64,000 nt of DNA from Francisellaceae bacterium UBA6186. Lineage in GTDB: Bacteria > Pseudomonadota > Gammaproteobacteria > UBA6186 > Azoamicaceae. The notes under the pieces were generated by a model. That model was not told the origin of the DNA. It was given only the letters and a program-made list of their open reading frames with translations, and searched no databases. Where the stretch lies: contig DITK01000027.1 of assembly GCA_002422785.1 (NCBI GenBank), positions 12,226 through 76,225 on the forward strand, written 5' to 3'. This document shows, piece after piece, positions 19,026 to 28,859 of the stretch (position 1 is the first letter of the stretch; every line of letters begins with the position of its first letter). The translations under genes were made by a program, and so were the position numbers.

Positions 19026-19633
19026 ATGTTGATACTAAGATTAATAAAAAATTTAGAATTTATGATAAAATAAGACGCTATACCGGCCAAAAATCCAAAT
19101 AAATGTGCTTCCCAAGAAGTTTTATCTTCTGATGGGAAAAAACTTAACAAAATGCCACCAAAATAATATAACATAACGAAGCCTAATATTAAGCTTACTA
19201 TAGTTGCAGTTTTATAAGCAAATATCAGCATAAATCCAAAATATCCAGCGACTAAACCGCTAGCCCCTATGTGATTACCTCTTCTGCCAAACAGCCAAAC
19301 GCTAATTCCTTCTAATAGTATTATGACGATGCTGGCATGAAAAAACATTTGTTGGTTATAAGAAATTATTAGTAAACTTAGGATAAATAGCGGAATAGAA
19401 TTAAAAAACAAGTGATTAAAATTTGCGTGGGGTATACAAGAAAATATAATTCCCAAAATACCGCGCCTGCTACGAGGGATGGTGCCTAATATGTTTAAAG
19501 TTGATCCAGTAGCCCAATTTATAGCATTAAATACCCAAATTGCCGCCATTATTGCTAAAATCAAATTAATATGCTGCTTGGAATGAAATATTAAGGTATT
19601 AAATTGCGCTGTTATTTCGGTTAACCTCAGCAT
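19022..19633 (-). CDS. rhomboid family intramembrane serine protease
   Basis: Membrane protease that cuts transmembrane helices. Six hydrophobic segments fit the basic bacterial fold. The catalytic dyad is Ser125 in GASGLVAG and His177 in WEAHLFGFLAG; the oxyanion-side motif HANFNHLFFNS (69-79) supplies His74 and Asn78. Length 203. It overlaps the 3' end of the Rpn gene by 4 bases (convergent) and the upstream O-antigen ligase gene by 35 bases (same strand), so it is probably translated from the same message. Substrates unknown. The chemistry is firmly supported; the pathway is not. Confidence 0.92.
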   Translation of the reverse strand: MLRLTEITAQFNTLIFHSKQHINLILAIMAAIWVFNAINWATGSTLNILGTIPRSRRGILGIIFSCIPHANFNHLFFNSIPLFILSLLIISYNQQMFFHASIVIILLEGISVWLFGRRGNHIGASGLVAGYFGFMLIFAYKTATIVSLILGFVMLYYFGGILLSFFPSEDKTSWEAHLFGFLAGIASYFIINSKFFINLSINI

Positions 19634-20861
19634 GCGGTAATGCTCCTAAACAAATAGCGGTAATTATAATAAACAAGTGCCCAGATGTAAAATCCATTAT
19701 CCAAGAATTTGCTAAACAACCGACAGCTATCGTTGTAACTGTTCCTTGTAAAATATATTTTTCGTAACTGGGTATTTTACAGCTTGCGTTTAATAAAATA
19801 TAAAACCACCATAATAATAAAGCAATTCCCAACAATCCAAGCTGGGTCCCAAACATGAAGTATTCGTTATGGGCGTTATTGGTATATAAATATTCTAATT
19901 TATTGTTACCAGTAAATTTATTATTACTGATAAAATTTTTATAAACCAGCGGAAAACTTCCCGTACCCCACCCTAATAATGGCTTTTCTTTAATTAATTT
20001 AACACTGTTTTTATAATAATTTATTCGTTGAGAGATGGAAGTTTGATTATAATCGTTGGAATTTAATTTATAATTATTATATTGATAAACAACATCTGAC
20101 CAATTTCTACGTAGCACTTCGCTGAATAATCCGCAAAATCCAACAATAATAATTATGACTGTGGCCGTATAGGTTAAAATTGATTTTTTGGTAAATAAAG
20201 TTATTTTCTGCATAAAAAATAACATAACTAATAATAAAAATATTAACTGGGCCGTTCGTCCCGAGCAAAAATAAAATAAATAAAATATATTAATTAATAT
20301 TCCAGCTATTAGGCTACAGTTAACATAATAGTTATTTTTTTGATCTAATTTATGCAGCAATAGAAATGTTGAGATGGTTATGGTTAAAGCCGTATCTATA
20401 GTATTTTTAAATGGATTAGCTGGATTATTAATGTTAATAATGTAATATATAATCCCGTTCACTGCGGTAATTATACTGGCAATTATTAAAGCATTCAGGG
20501 TCTTATTTCTTTGTTGTGCGTCTCTAAAATAAAATATTAAAAATGGTAAATACATTAACTTACTCATTTTCTTTAGATACATTAACATATCTCTCCAACT
20601 AGCTATTGAGTATAAGCAGCCAAATATTAAGCTAGCTAAAACTATAATTGATGCATAGTATGCTTGGTCTTGCCAGATCCAAGCGATTTTTTTATTAAAA
20701 TCTTTTTCTATAATCCATAACAATAAAAAAATTGTGAGCAATATGTTAGTAATAGAGGTTGATAGCGGGATACTAAAAGCTAATAAGATCAACACAATAG
20801 AAATTATACTAGTTGATTTGCTAGCAACTATAGGTTGTGAATACACTGGTTCTAAATACAT
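19599..20861 (-). CDS. O-antigen ligase/polymerase family membrane protein
   Basis: Polytopic inner-membrane protein of the Wzy/WaaL superfamily, 420 residues with about 10-12 hydrophobic segments. The large periplasmic loop holds the Wzy_C features: KEKPLLGWGTGSFPLVYKNF near 290-310 and NNAHNEYFMFGTQLGLLGI near 328-346. The family includes both WaaL (joins O-antigen to lipid A core) and Wzy (polymerises repeat units); sequence alone does not decide. Divergent from the WecA-like and WbpM-like genes, with which it would form a surface polysaccharide group. Confidence 0.85.
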   Translation of the reverse strand: MYLEPVYSQPIVASKSTSIISIVLILLAFSIPLSTSITNILLTIFLLLWIIEKDFNKKIAWIWQDQAYYASIIVLASLIFGCLYSIASWRDMLMYLKKMSKLMYLPFLIFYFRDAQQRNKTLNALIIASIITAVNGIIYYIININNPANPFKNTIDTALTITISTFLLLHKLDQKNNYYVNCSLIAGILINIFYLFYFCSGRTAQLIFLLLVMLFFMQKITLFTKKSILTYTATVIIIIVGFCGLFSEVLRRNWSDVVYQYNNYKLNSNDYNQTSISQRINYYKNSVKLIKEKPLLGWGTGSFPLVYKNFISNNKFTGNNKLEYLYTNNAHNEYFMFGTQLGLLGIALLLWWFYILLNASCKIPSYEKYILQGTVTTIAVGCLANSWIMDFTSGHLFIIITAICLGALPHAEVNRNNSAI

Positions 20862-20913
20862 ACATTAAACTCATATTAAAATACAGCAGTAAGTATAAAT
20901 AATTAACTAAGAG

Positions 20914-21969
20914 GTGTATACTTGCCTTAATCAATTAGTTATGCAACAAATTTTTTTGGCTTATATGTTATTGTACTATTGTTCTATAGTTTTAATGCTA
21001 TTTGTTATCTCTTGGTTATCAGTTAAAAAATTTATATCAATCGCTAGTCAATTTAATATTATTGATTTACCAAATAATAGATCTTCTCATACTGTTCCGG
21101 TCGTTAGGGGAGGCGGGATCGTTATATCTTTATTATCAGAATTGGTAATTATTGGACTATATTTTTTAGAATATTTAAATATTAGGGTAATGTTGGCTTT
21201 AAGCTGTGCATTTATTGTGTCAATTATAGGTTTTATAGATGATTTAATTATTTTACCGATCAAGCCGAGATTGTTGGTGCAGTTTGTGGCAAGTTTAATT
21301 GCAGTAGCTTTAATTGTTCCGCTAAATATACATAGCATAATTAGCATTAGTATATTTATTATCTTGATGGTGGGACTAGTATGGTCTACTAATTTATTTA
21401 ATTTTATGGATGGTACCGATGGTTTTGCAGCATCCGAGGCGATTTTTGTACTAACAATTGCGAGTTTATTATTGTTACTTAATAATAATATTGAATTTGG
21501 TTGTTGTTTATTATTAATTAGTATAATAATTTTTGGTTTTTTATGTTTTAATTTTCCACCGGCAAAAATTTTTATGGGGGATGCTGGTAGTTGTTTTTTG
21601 GGATTTTTAATTGGAATAAGTGCAATAATTAGTCATTTTATATTTGGGGTTTCATTATTTTTTTGGTTTATTATATATGCAGTATTTGTTTTTGATGCCA
21701 CGATTACTTTATTAAGAAGATTTATATCTGGACAACAATGGTATGCGTCACATCGTTCTCATGCCTACCAAAGGCTACAAAATATTGGTTGGCAGCATAG
21801 TGATATTTTGTGTGGTTTAATATTATTAAATACTTGTTTAATATTTATAATATTTATTGCATATTATTATAATATTTTATTGTCAGCTAGTGTATTGGTA
21901 TTAGCATTGCTTAGTATATTGTATTTTTTTATAGAATTAAGAGAGAACAAGAATGAAAAAAACATTTAA
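20914..21969 (+). CDS. WecA-like undecaprenyl-phosphate sugar-1-phosphate transferase
   Basis: Starts lipid-linked polysaccharide synthesis by moving a HexNAc-phosphate onto undecaprenyl phosphate. Family motifs on cytoplasmic loops: SHTVPVVRGGGI near 50-60, FIDDLI near 110, NLFNFMDGTDG near 161-171, MGDAGSCFLGF near 221-231, and the HRSHAYQRL box near 280, which is typical of the WbpL/WbcO subgroup. About 10 membrane segments. The listed start is a GTG; an ATG at 20941 (residue 10) or 20968 is equally possible because no start has a well-placed ribosome site. Overlaps the next gene by 17 bases. Confidence 0.88.
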   Translation: MYTCLNQLVMQQIFLAYMLLYYCSIVLMLFVISWLSVKKFISIASQFNIIDLPNNRSSHTVPVVRGGGIVISLLSELVIIGLYFLEYLNIRVMLALSCAFIVSIIGFIDDLIILPIKPRLLVQFVASLIAVALIVPLNIHSIISISIFIILMVGLVWSTNLFNFMDGTDGFAASEAIFVLTIASLLLLLNNNIEFGCCLLLISIIIFGFLCFNFPPAKIFMGDAGSCFLGFLIGISAIISHFIFGVSLFFWFIIYAVFVFDATITLLRRFISGQQWYASHRSHAYQRLQNIGWQHSDILCGLILLNTCLIFIIFIAYYYNILLSASVLVLALLSILYFFIELRENKNEKNI

Positions 21970-23815
21970 ATTTATTTCTTCAAGATGGCTGGCCATATTG
22001 CATGATCTTTTTATGATTAATTTTGCCTGGGTGGCGGCTTTTATTCTGAGACTCGATACTTTCAAAGTAGAGGTGTTGATGCAATCTTGTCAAATGTTAC
22101 CAATTATAGTTATTACACAATCTGCTAGTTGTTGGTGGATGGGGTTATATCGTGGGGTATGGAGGTTTGCATCTATTCCTGATTTATCTAGAATTATAAA
22201 ATCTATTGTTCTAGGATCTTTGTCGGCACTATTAATATTATTTTTTATCAATCGGCTAGATACTTTACCACGTAGTATAATAGTTATTTACAGTTTGTTG
22301 TTATTAGTTTTTTTGGGCGGATCTAGATTTTTAGTAAGAAAATTTAAAGATTTTCAATCAAACGTAGGAAAACATATTTTAATTGTTGGTGCCAACCAAT
22401 ATGGCGAATCATTGGCTAGAGATTTATTAAGGAATGCTAATAATAAAGAGACTTTGGAGATCCCAGTAGTATTTATAGATCCAGATATCAATAAACAAGG
22501 ACAAGAAATCCATGGATTACGGGTGGCTGGTGGTTATAAAGATTTACTGTATGTTATAAAAAAGCATAAAATTGATTTGGTTGCTATTACTATGCCTTTC
22601 TTATCAGCCAAAGAAAAAAAAGAAGTTATCTGTATAGTGGAACAAGCTAAATTACCAGTTAGAATATTGCCTAGTGCTACAGAAATAATTTCCGGAACAA
22701 TTGGTATTAATACCTTGAGAGAAATTTCTATTGAAGATTTATTGGGTCGAGAAGAAGTTAGTATTAATTGGCGAGATATAAAAAAAGAAATTTGTGGTAA
22801 AATAGTGTTAGTAACTGGAGCTGGTGGTTCTATTGGCTCAGAATTATGTAGGCAATTGGTTAAATTAGATCCTAAAAAATTAATTCTTGTAGATCATTCA
22901 GAATATAATTTATTCAGTATTACTGAAGAAATATATAAATTACAATCTTTATCATCCACTCAATGTTTGTTTAACAGACATTTAGTGGATATTTGTGATG
23001 AATCTGCGATATCGCATCTTATGGAACAACATAAACCACAGGTTGTGTTTCACGCTGCGGCATTTAAGCATGTGCCGATGCTAGAAGATCAAATTAGAGA
23101 AGCGGTAAGAAACAATGTTATTGGTACCATGATTATGGCTTTAGCCTCGATTAAAATTCAAGCTGAAAAATTTGTGCTAGTATCTACCGACAAAGCGGTA
23201 AATCCTGTAAATATTATGGGTATTAGTAAACGTATTGCCGAAATGATTTGCCAACAATCTAATAAAATAGCTAATACTTGTTTTATCGCAGTTAGATTTG
23301 GGAATGTACTAGGATCGGTTGGTAGTGTGGTACCAACTTTTAAAAAACAACTAGAAGCTGGTGGGCCGATTACGGTTACTCATCCGGACATGGCAAGATT
23401 TTTTATGACCATAGCAGAGGCTTGTCAATTAATTTTACAATCAGTATCATTAGGAGTTGGTGGTGAAACCTTTGTATTAGACATGGGCGAACCTATAAAA
23501 ATAAAAGATTTGGCTGAAAAAATGATTAGATTATCTGGTAAAGTACCTGGGGTAGATATTAAAATTGAATATACAGGCCTAAGAGCAGGGGAGCGATTGC
23601 AAGAAACTTTATTTTATAATAACGAGCAATTAGCAAATACTAAACATCAACAAATTCAATTAGCTTTACCATATAAGCTTGATACTGAAAAGTTATCTAC
23701 TATGTGTAATCAGCTAAAATCAGCATGTCAAACTTATGATGAAAAAAAATTATACGAGTTGTTACAGGCAATTATAAATTCTGAAATTAAATATGAAGAA
23801 TATCTTAATGTCTAG
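21953..23815 (+). CDS. WbpM/FlaA1-type nucleotide-sugar 4,6-dehydratase, membrane-bound
   Basis: Makes a 4-keto-6-deoxy sugar nucleotide from UDP-HexNAc, a precursor for QuiNAc, FucNAc or bacillosamine. 620 residues: four N-terminal membrane segments (about 10-125), a first CoA/NAD-like domain (HILIVGANQYGESL near 142), then the extended SDR catalytic domain with VTGAGGSIGSELCRQ near 285-300 and STDKAVNPVNIMGISKR near 410-425. The catalytic Tyr of ordinary SDRs is replaced by Met, as in WbpM, so this is normal. Operon with the WecA-like gene; paired in WbpL/WbpM-type B-band O-antigen loci. Confidence 0.92.
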   Translation: MKKTFKFISSRWLAILHDLFMINFAWVAAFILRLDTFKVEVLMQSCQMLPIIVITQSASCWWMGLYRGVWRFASIPDLSRIIKSIVLGSLSALLILFFINRLDTLPRSIIVIYSLLLLVFLGGSRFLVRKFKDFQSNVGKHILIVGANQYGESLARDLLRNANNKETLEIPVVFIDPDINKQGQEIHGLRVAGGYKDLLYVIKKHKIDLVAITMPFLSAKEKKEVICIVEQAKLPVRILPSATEIISGTIGINTLREISIEDLLGREEVSINWRDIKKEICGKIVLVTGAGGSIGSELCRQLVKLDPKKLILVDHSEYNLFSITEEIYKLQSLSSTQCLFNRHLVDICDESAISHLMEQHKPQVVFHAAAFKHVPMLEDQIREAVRNNVIGTMIMALASIKIQAEKFVLVSTDKAVNPVNIMGISKRIAEMICQQSNKIANTCFIAVRFGNVLGSVGSVVPTFKKQLEAGGPITVTHPDMARFFMTIAEACQLILQSVSLGVGGETFVLDMGEPIKIKDLAEKMIRLSGKVPGVDIKIEYTGLRAGERLQETLFYNNEQLANTKHQQIQLALPYKLDTEKLSTMCNQLKSACQTYDEKKLYELLQAIINSEIKYEEYLNV

Positions 23816-25574
23816 CTTAATAGAATTAATCAAATATAAATGTAAACAAGCGGTTTTATTAACTTATCCAGATCTTAATCCAGATCTGATAGAAGTTACT
23901 GCTACATCGGAGGCAAACGGTTCTCAATTTGGTGATTATCAATTTAATAGTGCGATGCGATTTAGTAAAATTTTACGCAAACCACCCAAAGAGATAGCTA
24001 ATAATATTTTAGTTGGTTTGAAAAAAATAAATAATACTGACGAATTAGAATTTTCTAGTATAGATATTGCAGGTCCTGGTTTTATTAATTTCACTTTGGC
24101 AGATAGCTTTTTAGCCAAAAATGTAGAATTATTTCTAAAACATGGAAAATTTTCTTGGGATCGAAATAAATCTTCAGAAAAATTATTATTTAAAAAAGTA
24201 GTAGTTGATTTTTCTTCTCCCAATATTGCCAAAGAAATGCACGTTGGTCACTTGCGTTCGACTATTATTGGTGATTGTATTGCAAGAGTGCTGGAATTTT
24301 TAGGATACGAAGTATTACGTATTAATCATGTTGGGGATTGGGGCACTCAATTTGGAATGCTTATTGCGTATTTAAAAAAATATAATAGATTAGGTGATAG
24401 TTTAGTTCTGACAGATTTAGTGGATTATTATAAAAAAGCTAAATATTTATTTGATAGTGATCCAGATTTTAAAAAGACGGCACAACAAGAAGTGGTCGAA
24501 CTGCAAAGAGGTTCAGAAAGCTCATTATTAGTTTGGAAAAAAATTTGTGAGGTATCTATTGTAGCTTATCAAGATATTTATAGATTATTGGATATAAAAA
24601 TTATTGTAAGAGGAGAATCTTTTTATAATAATATGTTAAAACAAGTAGTAGAAGATTTTTCGACAAAAAAAATATTAGAAGAATCAAATGGTGCTAAATG
24701 TGTATATTTAACCGGATTTACGGGTAGAGATAGTCAGCCGTTACCACTTATTATTCAAAAGTCAGATGGTGGTTATAATTATGCAACTACAGATCTAGCA
24801 GCGATTAAACATAGAATTAATGAGGAACATGCAGATTGGTTGATTTATGTTACCGATAGTGGACAATCTTTACATTTCGCTATGGTATTTGCAGCTGCCA
24901 AAAAGGTTGGCTATCTAGACAATATAACAGTAAAAATGGATCATGTACCATTCGGGTTGGTGCTACGTTCTGATGGTAAAAAATTTAAAACTAGAGAAGG
25001 TGATACAGAAAAATTAAAAGATCTAATAAATAATGCTATTTTAACAGCTAAAAAATTATTATTAGAAAGAAATGTAGATTTATCAGATGTTGAATTGGAA
25101 CAATTAGCGGAAATTATTGGGGTTAATGCAATTAAATATGCAGATTTGTCTAATAATCGTAATAGCGATTATGTGTTTGATTACGATAAAATGTTAAAAT
25201 TTACAGGTAACACAGCAGCATTTTTATCTTATGCCTATGTGCGCATAAATAGCATTAAACATAAAGTAGATTTAGATATAAATAACTTAATATTTAATTC
25301 CGCAATAAATTTAACAGATCAATATCAACGAAATTTAGCTGTAAGAATTTGTAAATTTAAAGATGTGCTTTTTAGTACTGCAGAGGAACTGTTGCCCAAC
25401 AGGTTGACGGATTATGTATATTTATTAGCCGAAGAATTTCATATATTTTTTCATAATTGTAGAGTTATAGGTTCTGAATTTCAAAATGGTAGGTTGCTGT
25501 TATGCGAGGCTGTGGCTAAAATTATGCAAATATGCTTTAATCTCCTTGGTCTAAGAATAATTGATAAAATGTAA
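23808..25574 (+). CDS. argS: arginyl-tRNA synthetase
   Basis: Charges tRNA-Arg. The class I HIGH motif is HVGH in IAKEMHVGHLRST near 135-147. The usual KMSK is replaced by LRSDGKKFKTREGDT near 390, the normal form in many ArgRS enzymes. N-terminal Add1 domain and C-terminal DALR anticodon-binding domain (from about 465) are present; total 588 residues. I chose the ATG at 23808 because GAAGAA sits 7 bases upstream; an ATG at 23793 is also in frame. Either start overlaps the end of the dehydratase gene. Confidence 0.97.
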   Translation: MSSLIELIKYKCKQAVLLTYPDLNPDLIEVTATSEANGSQFGDYQFNSAMRFSKILRKPPKEIANNILVGLKKINNTDELEFSSIDIAGPGFINFTLADSFLAKNVELFLKHGKFSWDRNKSSEKLLFKKVVVDFSSPNIAKEMHVGHLRSTIIGDCIARVLEFLGYEVLRINHVGDWGTQFGMLIAYLKKYNRLGDSLVLTDLVDYYKKAKYLFDSDPDFKKTAQQEVVELQRGSESSLLVWKKICEVSIVAYQDIYRLLDIKIIVRGESFYNNMLKQVVEDFSTKKILEESNGAKCVYLTGFTGRDSQPLPLIIQKSDGGYNYATTDLAAIKHRINEEHADWLIYVTDSGQSLHFAMVFAAAKKVGYLDNITVKMDHVPFGLVLRSDGKKFKTREGDTEKLKDLINNAILTAKKLLLERNVDLSDVELEQLAEIIGVNAIKYADLSNNRNSDYVFDYDKMLKFTGNTAAFLSYAYVRINSIKHKVDLDINNLIFNSAINLTDQYQRNLAVRICKFKDVLFSTAEELLPNRLTDYVYLLAEEFHIFFHNCRVIGSEFQNGRLLLCEAVAKIMQICFNLLGLRIIDKM

Positions 25575-25601
25575 GATATTATAACATATAGGTATAAACA
25601 T

Positions 25602-26276
25602 ATGGCAATTTTATTTGATTTAGACGGTACTTTAGTTGACACAGCAGATGATATTATTAGTGCTATAAATAATTTGTGTTTAGAGTTACGTATGCCAATA
25701 GTTAATCATCAATTACTTAAAGATAACACATCGTTTGGTTTAGAAAAAATTTTACAAATTGCATTAAATATTAATATTGCAGATGCTGATCCTCTGTATG
25801 TACAATCATTAAAAAACCGCTTTAGAGAACTATATAGGCAGTCAAACTTTTTGCAAAGTAAATTATTTCCAGGAATACAGTCATTAATTGATAATTTACA
25901 ACAAAATAATCTTAAAATTGGTGTTGTTACTAATAAAACTTTGGAATTTGCAAAACTTGTGCTGGAAAAAGTTAATTTATTAACACGGATTGATTGTTTG
26001 GTTGCATCCGATATGGTTCCTAAACCTAAACCGTCGCCAGATTCAGTGTTATTAGCGATAGAAAAATTACAAGCATCCTACTCAGAGTGCATATTTATTG
26101 GGGATGCAGAGCAAGATATTATAGCTGGGAATGCAGCTGGGGTTAGGACTGTTGCCGCATTATTTGGTTACGTTGGGGATAGAAAGGTAGCAGAAGGTTG
26201 GCCGGCTAATTATTTTGTAACCCAATCAACAGAAATATGGCCTTTGCTACTTTCTTTATATTCTTGTAAGTGCTAG
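25602..26276 (+). CDS. HAD family phosphatase (Gph/MupP-like)
   Basis: Phosphomonoesterase of HAD subfamily IA, 224 residues. Motif I LFDLDGTLVDTADDI (4-18) with the two catalytic Asp, motif II VVTNKT near 107-112, motif III PKPKPSP near 143-149, and motif IV FIGDAEQDIIAGNAAGV near 166-182. Length and cap region fit phosphoglycolate phosphatase or MupP, the N-acetylmuramic acid 6-phosphate phosphatase of cell-wall recycling; sequence does not separate them here. A large inverted repeat follows. Confidence 0.85.
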   Translation: MAILFDLDGTLVDTADDIISAINNLCLELRMPIVNHQLLKDNTSFGLEKILQIALNINIADADPLYVQSLKNRFRELYRQSNFLQSKLFPGIQSLIDNLQQNNLKIGVVTNKTLEFAKLVLEKVNLLTRIDCLVASDMVPKPKPSPDSVLLAIEKLQASYSECIFIGDAEQDIIAGNAAGVRTVAALFGYVGDRKVAEGWPANYFVTQSTEIWPLLLSLYSCKC

Positions 26277-26285
26277 CAAAAAAGG

Positions 26286-26342
26286 TCGCCTTGCTACCAG
26301 TTTAACGATTTAATTCTGGTAAGTTTAATCACAGCAAGGCGA
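26286..26342. repeat. nested inverted repeat, possible terminator or structured RNA
   Basis: Outer arms TCGCCTTGCT (26286-26295) and AGCAAGGCGA (26333-26342) match perfectly. Inside lies a second pair, TACCAG (26295-26300) and CTGGTA (26316-26321). The G/C content of the outer arms stands out in this AT-rich sequence. It lies between the convergent HAD and NlpC/P60-like genes, where a two-way terminator would be expected, but the loop is long for that. Confidence 0.45.
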
Positions 26343-26405
26343 TAAATTTAGGTTAGCAATATATCATTAAAAATTCAAGAAAAATTAACGATTAATAATT
26401 TATAA

Positions 26406-27227
26406 CTATAATCTTTTAATTCTTGCTATTTTAATATCACGTTCAAGCAAATCATTTTTTTTAGGTTGCCAAGAAATATCTTGGTAGTGATCTCGCCATA
26501 TTATATGAATAGGTTTGTTTTTATTATTCAGGATTAAACCAATCATTCCTTGCCCGATACCATTGCTACTATCCTTGTAACGCTGGTCTGTTTTGCCGTG
26601 GGGTATTCTGGTGGAATCAAAAATTGGTACCCACAGTAGTTGAGGGTTAGTTATAGTTTTTTTGGGGTAACCAGCTACAATCATGATATGTTGACCATAT
26701 TCATTATTTGTTGAATTTTGTTGGTGTTGCCTCTGGTGTTTGGTATAAACAATAAAATCTCCTGGGTTTAACAAAGATGCGTCATCAATAAAGTCCCAAT
26801 ACTGTTTGTTGGTTTGATGTTCTAAAAAAAATGAATAATGTAATGGTGATGGTATATTACTTAAGATAGGTGGTACAAAATTTTTTGGTATAAAATCTAT
26901 TATTTCTTTAATGGGATTAATTATATTTTGTGATACTAATACTAAATTAACAAATCCAGAACAATCAACATTATAGCTTCCGTCATTTTTAGAAAAATTT
27001 TTATGAGAAAAATCATAACTAGAGTTAATATTATTATTAATAAATTTTTGTGCCCTATATAGTATTAGCAGGTTAATATTACTAATTTTTGATTTTTTAA
27101 TTACAGTATTTATGATATTTAACAATGTTGTTATACTTAAGGCTATGGTTATAGCGGCTAATAATTTTAATAGTAAGTTTTTGCTGTTTTTCAAATAGAT
27201 AAAACTTTTTTTATTCTGCGTCATCAT
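26406..27227 (-). CDS. membrane-anchored NlpC/P60-like cysteine peptidase, putative
   Basis: Predicted 273-residue protein with one N-terminal membrane segment (about 15-43) and an outside domain like NlpC/P60 cell-wall peptidases. The likely catalytic Cys89 is in [11 protein letters not shown] and the His180 in [20 protein letters not shown] between them is the usual beta-strand. The insertion between Cys and His is long, so this is a divergent member. I place the start at the ATG at 27227 (or 27224): the open frame continues upstream only through the tRNA-Leu gene. It begins 13 bases after the tRNA on the same strand and may share its transcript. Confidence 0.7.
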   Translation of the reverse strand: MMTQNKKSFIYLKNSKNLLLKLLAAITIALSITTLLNIINTVIKKSKISNINLLILYRAQKFINNNINSSYDFSHKNFSKNDGSYNVDCSGFVNLVLVSQNIINPIKEIIDFIPKNFVPPILSNIPSPLHYSFFLEHQTNKQYWDFIDDASLLNPGDFIVYTKHQRQHQQNSTNNEYGQHIMIVAGYPKKTITNPQLLWVPIFDSTRIPHGKTDQRYKDSSNGIGQGMIGLILNNKNKPIHIIWRDHYQDISWQPKKNDLLERDIKIARIKRL

Positions 27228-27239
27228 TAATTTTACTTG

Positions 27240-27322
27240 TGCCGAGGGAGAGACTCGAACTCTCACGAGGTTGCCCCCAACGGATTTTGAGTCCGCCGCG
27301 TCTGCCATTCCACCACCCCGGC
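27240..27322 (-). tRNA. tRNA-Leu (anticodon CAA)
   Basis: Cloverleaf read on the minus strand: acceptor GCCGGGG pairs with CCTCGGC (one G-T), anticodon stem GCGGA/TCCGT encloses loop CTCAAAA, giving anticodon CAA (codon UUG). The long variable arm (TGGGGGCAACCTCGT region) and T-arm GAGAGTTCGAGTCTCTC are as expected for a class II tRNA. The discriminator is A (27240). The 3' CCA is not encoded. Confidence 0.93.
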
Positions 27323-27396
27323 TAGTTATAGTTTGATATACTATTAGGATTTGATTGGATTGTAAATCTATAATTGGTTTGATTGTAAGATTCTTT

Positions 27397-28746
27397 TTAA
27401 GATTCGGACGACTCAGTTTTGTTGATAGCTATTTCTTCTATTCTCTCAATCGTTTCATACAAAATATTAGCATCTTGTGATGTCTTATTTAAAAATACTA
27501 ACGATATTAACGACAAAGTTGCTCCAAAAATTAATAAGTACGATGGTGATAATAAATTATGATCAGTTTGCTTAATAATATAAGTTGCGATTAAAGGGGC
27601 GGTCCCTCCCATGCATGCCATGCTGATGTTGTGTGCAATAGAGATCCCTGAGCACCTTACCTCTAAAGGAAATATTTCAAACAAAGTAATTGGTATAACC
27701 CCATAAAATAAACCCATAAAGCATATTAAGATAGTTTGACCAATAAAAATTAAAATCATTCGATCGTATTGAAATAAAGTAAATACCGGATAAGAAAAAA
27801 TAATAAACAAAATACAGGGATAAAATAATGCTTTCTTATAACCAATTTTATCAGATATCCAACCACCAAACAGGGTCATACTAGCGAAAATAACCATATT
27901 TGTGGTATTTAAGTGTTGAATCACAAGATCTGGAATTGCAAGATATTCTCTAAAATAAGATGGTAAAAATATTACCAGGGTAAAAAATCCAATTCCAGTT
28001 AATGCATCCAATCCAAAAATTATTAAAATTTTGTCCAAGTATTTATTAAATAGTTCTTTTATAGGCAAAAAAGAAGAGGAAGATTTTTTAGATTTGTTTA
28101 TTAAAAATTCTTTTGTATCATCCTGTAAATGACGGCGTACATAAATTCCTATGGCACAACCAAACATGCTAAACATAAACGCAATTCTCCACCCAAACAG
28201 CCTGACTTGCTCTGGTGTAAAAACATGCATGATGGTTGCAACAACGCTAGAACCTATAATAATACCGACAATAGAGCTGCATGTAGCCCAGCTACCCAAA
28301 AATCCACGTTTGTTTTTATTAGCATGTTCTATAAGAAAAACCATAGATCCGGTAAATTCACCACCGATAGCTAAACCTTGCATAATTCTTAAAAATGTAA
28401 GCATGATGGGTGCTAATAAACCGATTTGTTGATAAGTAGGAAGGCAACCTATTAGAGTTGTTGGGATAGACATTACATATATAGATAACATTAAAACTAA
28501 TAAACGGCTAGACTTATCTCCTATATGACCAAATAATATAGCTCCTAACGGGCGAGCTATAAATCCTGCAGCTAGGGCCCCAAAAGAACACATTAGTTGA
28601 GAATAACGATCTCCAGCTGGAAAAAATAATTGACCTATAATTGGGGCGAAATAGCCATAAATTATAAAATCATACCATTCTAATGCATTACCAATGACGC
28701 AAGAAATAACTAATCTTGTTTCTTGCTTAGAAGAAGAAATCGGCAT
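27397..28746 (-). CDS. MFS transporter, metabolite:H+ symporter (ProP-like) family
   Basis: Inner-membrane symporter, 449 residues with 12 predicted helices. The MHS-family start is clear: SCVIGNALEWYDFIIYGYFAPIIG near 14-37, then SFGALAAGFIARPLGAILFGHIGDKSSR near 49-77 and QGLAIGGEFTGSMVFLIEH near 122-140. The family carries proline, betaine, citrate, alpha-ketoglutarate and related compounds, and the substrate cannot be told. AGGG lies 9 bases before the ATG. In a cell-dwelling bacterium it would import a host metabolite or osmoprotectant (inference). Confidence 0.9.
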   Translation of the reverse strand: MPISSSKQETRLVISCVIGNALEWYDFIIYGYFAPIIGQLFFPAGDRYSQLMCSFGALAAGFIARPLGAILFGHIGDKSSRLLVLMLSIYVMSIPTTLIGCLPTYQQIGLLAPIMLTFLRIMQGLAIGGEFTGSMVFLIEHANKNKRGFLGSWATCSSIVGIIIGSSVVATIMHVFTPEQVRLFGWRIAFMFSMFGCAIGIYVRRHLQDDTKEFLINKSKKSSSSFLPIKELFNKYLDKILIIFGLDALTGIGFFTLVIFLPSYFREYLAIPDLVIQHLNTTNMVIFASMTLFGGWISDKIGYKKALFYPCILFIIFSYPVFTLFQYDRMILIFIGQTILICFMGLFYGVIPITLFEIFPLEVRCSGISIAHNISMACMGGTAPLIATYIIKQTDHNLLSPSYLLIFGATLSLISLVFLNKTSQDANILYETIERIEEIAINKTESSES

Positions 28747-28859
28747 TTTATCTAACCCTAAATCAATTTAATTATTTATATTATAAATTCATAGTATCAA
28801 TTATAACTAATATTTTGCTGTATAGTATGTTTTTTATAAAAAAAATGTTCTGGAACTAT

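Noticed and set aside
21087..21347. A minus-strand frame inside the WecA-like gene
   Set aside because: Antisense to a conserved membrane enzyme; hydrophobic composition comes from the opposite strand.
27228..27308. An upstream extension of the NlpC/P60-like frame ([13 protein letters not shown]...)
   Set aside because: It is a translation through the tRNA-Leu gene; this peptide is a known artefact of tRNA-Leu sequences. The start was moved to 27227.
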